Source: an uncultured Bacteroidales bacterium (GTDB lineage: Bacteria > Bacteroidota > Bacteroidia > Bacteroidales > Paludibacteraceae). From it: a stretch of DNA of 21,739 nucleotides. Both the position numbers and the translations under genes were made by a program. The stretch covers positions 1 through 21,739 of the forward strand of contig CAIWIS010000741.1 in NCBI GenBank assembly GCA_903912795.1. Direction: 5' to 3'. This document shows, piece by piece, positions 16,046 to 21,739 of the stretch (its first letter is position 1; each line of letters opens with the position of its first letter). Below the pieces are notes generated by a model. It made no database searches. It was not told the origin of the DNA and saw nothing but the letters and a program-made list of their open reading frames with translations.

Positions 16046-18772
16046 CTATTCGATATTGTATTTAAAATGATAAATACCTGAACCTAATTCAATTATTACA
16101 TCATTCCCTGAATCTTTTGTCTTTTGTTTTGAGATTTCTGACAATGACTTGTCATTGAGGTAGATGCTTGATGATTTGGCTTTTGGTAATGTTATGTTGG
16201 CAGTTGTGTTTGCTGGAATAACAACTTCGTAGTTGAACGCGCCACCTTCAATTTTCCACGACGATTTTGCTATGCCATACATTGTTTTAAGCTCTGCAGC
16301 AGCACGAGTCAATCCTCCACCGGGGTGCGGATTGAATAGAATATGTTTGTAACCCGGATTTTCAGGATCGATGCTCAAACCTGCCACATAATTGTACATC
16401 CATTCGCCAATTGCACCATAGGCGTAATGATTAAAACTATTCATCCCTGTACTTTGAAAAGTCTTGTCGGGTTTCTGACCGTCCCATCGTTCCCAAATAG
16501 TTGTTGCACCTTGCGTTACCGGATATAGCCACGAAGGATATGCCTTGCGGGTAAGCAGTTTAAATGCCAGCGAATCTTGCCCAATGGCCGACAAAGTAGA
16601 ACATAAAAGCGGCGTGCCCACAAATCCTGTGGTAAGATGACCTGTTTTTCGTACATCTTCAGCGAGCAGTGAGCCTACACGATTAACAAGGTTCTCTGGC
16701 AATAAATCAAAAGCCAAGGCCAATGAATATGCTGTTTGTGTTTGTGTTGCCATGCGGCCATTCGGAGTAACAAATTCGTGTTGAAAAGCATATTTTACAT
16801 TTTCGGCTAATTGTTTATAAATTTGCGCATCGTCATTTTTGCCAATTATGCCTGCAATTTTCGCAAATAGCGAAGTTGAATAATAAAAATAGGCATTGGC
16901 TATTAAATCACGGTCGGTATTGCCTTTTAAGAGACCCGTTTTGTTCGATGAAAAATCCAACCAATCGCCGTAATGTTCGTCTCCCAGCCATAAATATTTT
17001 TCACCTGCCCGTTGCTTCATATAATCAATCCAAGCTTTCATACTTTTGTACTGCACTTCCAAAATACGTTTGTCGCCATAAACTTTATACAAACTCCATG
17101 GAATAATAACACATACGTCGGCCCAAGCGGTGGAGCAGGCTTTTCCACCTATCACGTTAGGAATCACATGAGGAATTTTTCCATCGGGCAATTGATCGGC
17201 TTCCACATCGCGTAACCATTTGCTGAAAAATGCAGATACATCAAAATTATATGCAGCCGTCATTGCAAATACCTGAGCATCACCTGTCCAGCCTAATCTT
17301 TCGTCGCGTTGTGGACAATCGGTTGGCACATCCAAAAAATTACCTTTTTGTCCCCATTGAATATTACTTTGCAATTGATTAATCAATGTGTCGGAACAGC
17401 TAAAAGTTCCTGTTGGTTTCATATCCGAATGAATAACTATACCAGTAATGTTATCCAAACCTATTGTGCCCTTGAAACCAATAACTTTTACATATCGAAA
17501 ACCAAAAAAAGTAAAATGTGGCTCATAAATTTCTTCGCCATTACCTTTTAAAATGTATTGACTGGTTGCTTTGGCAGCACGCAAATTTTCAGTATAAAAA
17601 TTACCTTGTTTGTCGAGTACTTCGGCAAATTTTAGTGTTATTGTATCGCCTTTGGTTCCTTTTGCTTTCAAGCGTACCCAGCCTACCATGTTTTGTCCCA
17701 TATCCAAAACTGTTTCGCGGTTTGGAGTGGTAATTATTTTGATGGGTGTAACTTCCTGAATTTCCTTTACCGGCAAACCATTAGAAGCAACAAGAACATC
17801 CTTTCTTTGATCCAGAACAGTCACATTTCCCCATTTACTGTCGTCGAAATTGCATTTAGCCCACCCATTCATTTCGAGACGAGCATCGTATGTTTCTCCA
17901 TTATAAATGTCAGATTCCAATATAGGGCCATAAGACGATTTCCAGTTATTGTCTGTAATAATGGTTTCACTTGTACCATCGGTGAAATTAAATTGAAGTT
18001 GTACCAGAATTGCCAATTTGTCGCCATAATTGGCACGTCTACCACTCCAACCCATATAACCCCTATACCAACCATCGCCAACTATCGCGCCTATGGCATT
18101 TTTGGACTGAAGCATGGCAGTTACATCGTAAGTTTGATATTGAATGCGTTTTTTATAGCTTGTAAAGCCAGGAGTAAACAACTGATCGCCTACTTTTTTG
18201 CCATTGATAAACAGCTGATAAAGCCCCAATGAAGTAACATAAACCCTGGCAGAACTTACCTTCTTGCTAATTGCAAATTCATTTCTGTAATACTGAGAAG
18301 GAAGTGATGTTGCCGATTTCTTCTCGTCTTTCATTGTTATCCAATTGGCTTTCCATGAGGATGTTTCCAAAACTCCCATTTCCCAAAACGCAGGCTCGCT
18401 CCATGCACTCACTTTGTTGCGATTATCCCAAACACGCACCTGCCAATAGGCACGTTGCATCGATGTAAGTGGCGTTCCCTGATAATCGACGTTGGTAGAT
18501 TGATCGCTCATTATTTTGCCCGTGGACCAAAGTAAATCACTGTTTTTCGTCAAACCAGCAGCAGTTCTTGCCACACGCATTTCGTAAGCGGTTTGCATAA
18601 CATTTGTTTCGTCAGAAAGCAATTGCCAACTGAACCGGGGTTTTTGCACATCAATGCCGATGGGATTGATGTGGTATTCGCAAACGGGATTAGCAACAAT
18701 CGTTTTTGCCGAAGCAAAACCCAAACTACAAAACGTGAAGAATACTAGCGAAAATAATTGCAAATTTTTCAT
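16046..18772 (-). CDS. GH78 alpha-L-rhamnosidase
   Basis: A 908-residue exported enzyme. An in-frame ATG exists at 18811, but the ATG at 18772 starts a clean signal peptide (MKNLQLFSLVFFTFCSLGF) and is preferred; numbering here uses it. Domains in order: N-terminal Ig-like domain (PRFSWQL, AYWQVRVWD), the rhamnosidase N-terminal beta domain (YVTSLGLYQLFINGKKVGD, FTPGFTSY), concanavalin-like domain (LDMGQNMVGWVRL), the (alpha/alpha)6 barrel at about 450-800, and a C-terminal beta-sandwich. The signature TDCPQRDERLGWTGDAQ carries D490, E491 and D498, and GATTIWERW carries E761; these are the conserved acidic residues of GH78 enzymes, which hydrolyse terminal alpha-L-rhamnosyl bonds by inversion. 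All key residues are present. It is probably periplasmic, as no T9SS tail is seen. It lies between the transposase remnant and its own terminator, so it may be transcribed alone. Confidence 0.96.
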   Translation of the reverse strand: MKNLQLFSLVFFTFCSLGFASAKTIVANPVCEYHINPIGIDVQKPRFSWQLLSDETNVMQTAYEMRVARTAAGLTKNSDLLWSTGKIMSDQSTNVDYQGTPLTSMQRAYWQVRVWDNRNKVSAWSEPAFWEMGVLETSSWKANWITMKDEKKSATSLPSQYYRNEFAISKKVSSARVYVTSLGLYQLFINGKKVGDQLFTPGFTSYKKRIQYQTYDVTAMLQSKNAIGAIVGDGWYRGYMGWSGRRANYGDKLAILVQLQFNFTDGTSETIITDNNWKSSYGPILESDIYNGETYDARLEMNGWAKCNFDDSKWGNVTVLDQRKDVLVASNGLPVKEIQEVTPIKIITTPNRETVLDMGQNMVGWVRLKAKGTKGDTITLKFAEVLDKQGNFYTENLRAAKATSQYILKGNGEEIYEPHFTFFGFRYVKVIGFKGTIGLDNITGIVIHSDMKPTGTFSCSDTLINQLQSNIQWGQKGNFLDVPTDCPQRDERLGWTGDAQVFAMTAAYNFDVSAFFSKWLRDVEADQLPDGKIPHVIPNVIGGKACSTAWADVCVIIPWSLYKVYGDKRILEVQYKSMKAWIDYMKQRAGEKYLWLGDEHYGDWLDFSSNKTGLLKGNTDRDLIANAYFYYSTSLFAKIAGIIGKNDDAQIYKQLAENVKYAFQHEFVTPNGRMATQTQTAYSLALAFDLLPENLVNRVGSLLAEDVRKTGHLTTGFVGTPLLCSTLSAIGQDSLAFKLLTRKAYPSWLYPVTQGATTIWERWDGQKPDKTFQSTGMNSFNHYAYGAIGEWMYNYVAGLSIDPENPGYKHILFNPHPGGGLTRAAAELKTMYGIAKSSWKIEGGAFNYEVVIPANTTANITLPKAKSSSIYLNDKSLSEISKQKTKDSGNDVIIELGSGIYHFKYNIE

Positions 18773-18884
18773 TGGTGTTTTATTAGTATTTGTAAGATTC
18801 AAAGAATACACTGTAGTTGTTAGAACACTTCATCAAAAGGATGATAAATCTCTTTATATAAATTCAGAAAGTTGTTCTAAAACA

Positions 18885-19441
18885 ATCAAATTGATTGATT
18901 CTATTATTATTATTATTATTATTTGCTCTGGCAAAAGAACTCCCAGAGTTGCCAAAGAAATTACAGGCAGAGGTTATTGTTCAACCAAAGGTATGTACTA
19001 CTATGGCTTAAAATTACACGCATTAGGGTACTACCACAAAGGTTCTTTGCCTCATCCAGAACAACTACTTTTACAAAAGCATCCGAAAATGACCTGACAC
19101 ATCTTAAAGGTATAGCTCTATATTTGGAAAACAATGCCTATTTTGGTTACAAAATCTATGGTAATGTTAAATTCTGGCAAGACATACAACGTTTGAACAA
19201 TTCCATTATGTTGACACCAATTAAAGATATTAAAGGTCAATCAGAACTGGAAAAACAGAGAAATAAGGCATATAATGATTTGTTCTCAAAAGCCGTATCA
19301 TCTGTCAGACAACCAATTGAATCGCTATTCAATTGGATTATTGAAAAAACTAATATTCAGAAAGCTTCTAAAGTTCGTTCTACAAATGGTTTATTAACCT
19401 TTGTGTGTGTGGAAGAATTGCAGCAGCTTTCATTCACTTGA
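18885..19441 (+). pseudogene. decayed DDE transposase remnant (IS fragment)
   Basis: Two plus-strand frames together encode the C-terminal half of a DDE transposase. The first (frame of 18891) reads KLIDS, then an isoleucine run, then GKRTPRVAKEI, GYCSTKGMYYYGLKLHALG and GSLPHPEQ, stopping at 19095-19097. The second (frame of 18923) takes over at TKASENDLTHLKGIAL near 19072 and runs through VSSVRQPIESLFNWIIEKTNIQKASKVRSTNGLL to the TGA at 19439. IDS supplies the likely first catalytic Asp and RQPIESLF the likely Glu. The N-terminal half is absent and a frameshift lies at about 19055-19075. The family looks like the IS982/IS4 group of Bacteroidota, but I could not settle which. No terminal inverted repeats or target duplications were found. 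It is the only plus-strand gene-like feature in the window and is almost certainly inactive. Confidence 0.78.
18903..18923 (+). repeat. (ATT)7 microsatellite inside the transposase remnant
   Basis: Seven uninterrupted ATT units follow the IDS codons of the transposase remnant and encode seven isoleucines in frame. Intact relatives usually have a short variable stretch here rather than a homopolymer, so the tract looks like a slippage product in a gene no longer under selection. Confidence 0.9.
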
Positions 19442-19587
19442 TTTTTTAATTCAACTCTTTATTCGCATCATATATATACAATAGTTCGGTAAAATATGTT
19501 TAACATTATGCAGCTATAGTGCCGTAAAATAGTAGCTCTTTGACATTCTGGTTATTTTTGAGTACGTTTGCTTTTATAGCAAACCAA
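19442..19587. other. spacer between IS remnant and multi-esterase gene
   Basis: An AT-rich stretch with no open frame of note. It probably contains the outer end of the insertion element, but no inverted repeat matching the other side (18812-18890) could be recognised by eye. Confidence 0.4.
19566..19584 (-). terminator. small hairpin after the multi-esterase gene
   Basis: GTTTGCT and AGCAAAC form a perfect 7-base stem around a 5-base loop, starting 4 bases after the stop of the multi-esterase gene. No T run follows on the minus strand, so it may be a weak terminator or a 3'-end stabiliser. Confidence 0.35.
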
Positions 19588-21739
19588 TTATTTCCCATTC
19601 ACTGTAAAATAATAAATCTGACAAGCGTTTCCTTTGCTGCTGGCATTCTTGTCGGCTGACATTTTGAGCGTGAGTTTGTGCTTAGTGTCTTTCAGTTCTG
19701 TTTCGAACATATATACCCACGGAATGTATAAATTGCCACTCCATTTGGTATATAAATCGAGTGTTTTAAATTTACGGCCATCTACTTTATATTCAATGAT
19801 TCCGGCATTAGGGCCGGCAAGGCAGTAAATACCAACAGCTGTGCCCTCAAATTTAAGGTTCAGTTCAGCACCAGGAGTCAATGCTTCCAAAATGGCTGTA
19901 TTTATGTTTTTTTCGCGTACCGTTCCTTTTTCTTTTGGTGTCCACGACGACTCATAAATCCAACCTTTTTTTACTTTTGCTTGGCGTGGATCAACCAGTT
20001 TTCCATTGAAATAGCTAAATGCATTGAGGGGTATTTCGGGCAAAACGTGTGGTTTCAGTTGCATATCGGGGTAAGACACCGACCACATTTGGTCGAAAAG
20101 CGATTCGATAGCAGCAGCGTAATACTTTTGTCCCAATGGTGCTGGATGCGTACCGCCAAATTGCTTCCAGTCAAATTCACCGGCTTGCATGCGCTCGGCT
20201 ATTTCTTGAGCCTGATTGATAGACGGAATTTGGTAATAATCAGCTACTTTATCGTGATTTTGAATTACGGCAGGCGTTTTTCCTTTATTTAATTCCGCAA
20301 GAAATGGCTCATAAATAAAATGCTGCATCACAATGTCCATGTTCGGATTACTGAGCAAAGCTTGTCGCACTTCACCTTCCATGCCCCGAATTTGTGCAAT
20401 GGAGTCGAAGCCATTTCCATGGTCATTTACTGCCGCTTCCACAAACAGCAAATCGATTTTGCCTTTTTTCAACACATCTTTTTTCATGCGGTAGGCGCCC
20501 GGCGTTGTGCCTGTAGAACCAATTCCGGCTTCCACAAATTCAAATTTGGTATGCGGAAATCGTTGTTGTAATTGCTCCATAACAATGGTGTGCCAGCCCT
20601 TCATTTCGGTAATGGAACCACCCAAAAATGCTACTCGACCCACTTTTTCATTCTCAAAAATCAAACGGGAGTTATTCAGATTTCCACGTAAATTAATGTG
20701 GTGCTTTTGCATATATGCTGGTTGATGTTGCAACACAAAATCCACAATTGGAGTTGGGTCAGTCAGGCTATGTGGGTGATGATCCACTCCCGGTTTCGAA
20801 ATCAGACGCATGGAACCACTGGCAGCAGCCATTTTATCGCGCACCACCATCGTATTTTCGAGCATTGGAACAGTTTTGTCGGCATCGCCACAAATACTCA
20901 AAATAGGCAGTTTTATTTTTGCCAACTCCACAGCCTGGTCTACAGGATTACATTTCAACGTATCGGCCTTTGCATCAGTGATATTATATTCCTTCAAAAA
21001 ATCGTTCCAAAGCGTAGCGTTTTTTCTGCCCGGCCAACTTTTAATATCACAAACAGGCGCATCGACATAAATACAAGCCACTTTGTCCGGATTTTTAACC
21101 GCCCAGTTCTGCACAAAAAGCCCACCACGACTCAATCCTTCGAGTGTAACTTTGCTCGAAAACTGGTATTTTTTTACCAGATAATCGTAGAATCCATTGA
21201 ATAATTTACGAGCGTTCGGACTACCATAAAGATGCGTTACATCAAAATATACAACATGGAAACCTTTAGTCAATAAAGCAGAATCGGCTTGTGCAAAAGC
21301 TCCGAAAAAAGCGGGGCGCATAATCCACGGATTGCACTTAGCTGCATTTTTTGGAGCAACCACCGTGGCATTGCGCCCATAATACGAAAAATCGTAACGA
21401 TCAAAACCTTTCCAAACGCCTTTCTTCCCGGCAAAAGTCTGAGGAATAAACTCACACTCTTTACCCGTAAGTTTTTTGGCAATAGCCTTGGCAATGAGCA
21501 CAGCCCCGGCCTCGTTAGGATGAATGCGGTCGGGCAAAAGTTCAGAACTATTTGCTAGTGCCGTATGCAAATCTATCAATTCAGTTTTCTTTGCTTTTGC
21601 CACTTTTTTAATTTGCGGAAAAATCACATTTATCAACACAGAATCGGTAATGCCAAAATTTCCAATACCAAATGCGGGCGCAGGCAAACACAAGTATATT
21701 TTGGGATTGGAAGGCAATAATCGAAAAGTATCAACCATG
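19588..21739 (-). CDS. multi-domain esterase: SGNH (partial) - alpha/beta hydrolase - SGNH - beta-sandwich (5' end cut)
   Basis: The frame is open to the right window edge. The ATG at 21738 falls inside an SGNH domain and is not the real start, so the N-terminus is missing. Numbering from that ATG, residues 1-92 are the end of an SGNH/GDSL hydrolase (block V DRIHP with D70 and H73). Residues about 110-340 are an alpha/beta hydrolase: S203 in GLSRGG, acid D287 or D285 in GDADKTVP, and a His in VDHHPHS at 319-323 or so. Residues about 365-555 are a second SGNH domain: S375 in FLGGSIT, the glycine block GIGSTGTT at 405-412, N438 in AVNDHG, and H531 in GGTHP, where the usual Asp three residues before the His is Gly528. 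Residues about 570-716 look like a beta-sandwich that may bind carbohydrate. Such proteins remove acetyl or other acyl groups from polysaccharides; multi-catalytic carbohydrate esterases are known in Bacteroidota. It is separated from GH78 by the IS remnant. Confidence 0.85.
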   Translation of the reverse strand, partial: MVDTFRLLPSNPKIYLCLPAPAFGIGNFGITDSVLINVIFPQIKKVAKAKKTELIDLHTALANSSELLPDRIHPNEAGAVLIAKAIAKKLTGKECEFIPQTFAGKKGVWKGFDRYDFSYYGRNATVVAPKNAAKCNPWIMRPAFFGAFAQADSALLTKGFHVVYFDVTHLYGSPNARKLFNGFYDYLVKKYQFSSKVTLEGLSRGGLFVQNWAVKNPDKVACIYVDAPVCDIKSWPGRKNATLWNDFLKEYNITDAKADTLKCNPVDQAVELAKIKLPILSICGDADKTVPMLENTMVVRDKMAAASGSMRLISKPGVDHHPHSLTDPTPIVDFVLQHQPAYMQKHHINLRGNLNNSRLIFENEKVGRVAFLGGSITEMKGWHTIVMEQLQQRFPHTKFEFVEAGIGSTGTTPGAYRMKKDVLKKGKIDLLFVEAAVNDHGNGFDSIAQIRGMEGEVRQALLSNPNMDIVMQHFIYEPFLAELNKGKTPAVIQNHDKVADYYQIPSINQAQEIAERMQAGEFDWKQFGGTHPAPLGQKYYAAAIESLFDQMWSVSYPDMQLKPHVLPEIPLNAFSYFNGKLVDPRQAKVKKGWIYESSWTPKEKGTVREKNINTAILEALTPGAELNLKFEGTAVGIYCLAGPNAGIIEYKVDGRKFKTLDLYTKWSGNLYIPWVYMFETELKDTKHKLTLKMSADKNASSKGNACQIYYFTVNGK

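Noticed and set aside
17693..18232. 179-codon plus-strand open frame opposite GH78
   Set aside because: It is antisense to conserved GH78 domains and has no family features of its own.
18773..18811. Longer GH78 start at 18811
   Set aside because: The extra 13 residues would put a polar stretch ahead of a complete signal peptide that begins at the ATG at 18772.
18800..18838. Possible promoter for GH78: TATTCTTTG (18800-18808, minus) with TTTTG at 18834-18838
   Set aside because: The -7 element has three rather than two bases between TA and TTTG, and the 25-base spacer is longer than usual.
19539..19560. Plus-strand TTTG and TATTTTTG resembling Bacteroidota promoter boxes
   Set aside because: The spacing is only 10 bases and no plus-strand gene follows, so it is probably chance in AT-rich DNA.
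1..21739. CRISPR arrays, tRNA or rRNA genes
   Set aside because: No regularly spaced repeats and no tRNA- or rRNA-like sequences were found; almost all the window is protein-coding on the minus strand.

Overview
The window looks like part of a carbohydrate-degradation locus (PUL-type) from an AT-rich, type IX secretion (T9SS)-bearing member of the Bacteroidota. The evidence is a co-directional series of signal-peptide glycosidases and lyases, C-terminal T9SS sorting domains on three products, AT-rich spacers with little Shine-Dalgarno use, and family content typical of Prolixibacteraceae/Marinilabiliales-like or flavobacterial polysaccharide degraders. No genus can be assigned. No SusC/SusD pair, sulfatase, GH88/GH105, kinase, transporter or regulator lies in the window, so only part of the locus is seen.

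Layout, in the direction of transcription (minus strand, right to left). At the right edge is a 5'-truncated multi-esterase protein (SGNH end, alpha/beta hydrolase, second SGNH, beta-sandwich; 19588-21739). A gap of about 0.8 kb follows, holding a decayed transposase remnant on the opposite strand. Next is a GH78 alpha-L-rhamnosidase (16046-18772), closed by a strong hairpin terminator (15969-16037). A tightly spaced run of nine genes then follows: L-rhamnose mutarotase rhaM, a GH43-like enzyme with a CBM6-like tail, a GH10 endo-xylanase, a heparinase II/III-like lyase, an FN3-alpha/beta hydrolase esterase, an alginate-lyase-superfamily protein, a GH95-like glycosidase, a DUF5703/six-hairpin glycosidase, and a GH2 beta-galactosidase-type enzyme that runs off the left edge. 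A possible 37-codon ORF sits between the last two.

How the genes may work together (inference). GH78 and RhaM point to terminal L-rhamnose that is released and mutarotated for catabolism. GH10 and GH43 point to a xylan or xylose-containing backbone. The two lyase-fold proteins point to uronic acids, the esterases to acyl decorations, and GH2 plus two GH95-like enzymes to galactose/fucose-type or related branches. Together they fit a branched, acylated rhamnose/uronate/xylose heteropolysaccharide such as a plant mucilage, a glucuronoxylan-pectin mixture or an algal ulvan-like glycan. The sequence does not settle which. The T9SS tails sit on the xylanase, the alginate-lyase-like protein and the FN3 esterase, which suggests these act outside the cell while most of the exo-enzymes act in the periplasm.

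The points most worth a second look are the triple-esterase fusion, active-site departures in the GH43-like, second SGNH and alginate-lyase-like domains, the adjacent divergent GH95-like pair, and the transposase remnant carrying an in-frame (ATT)7 tract directly after its likely first catalytic Asp.
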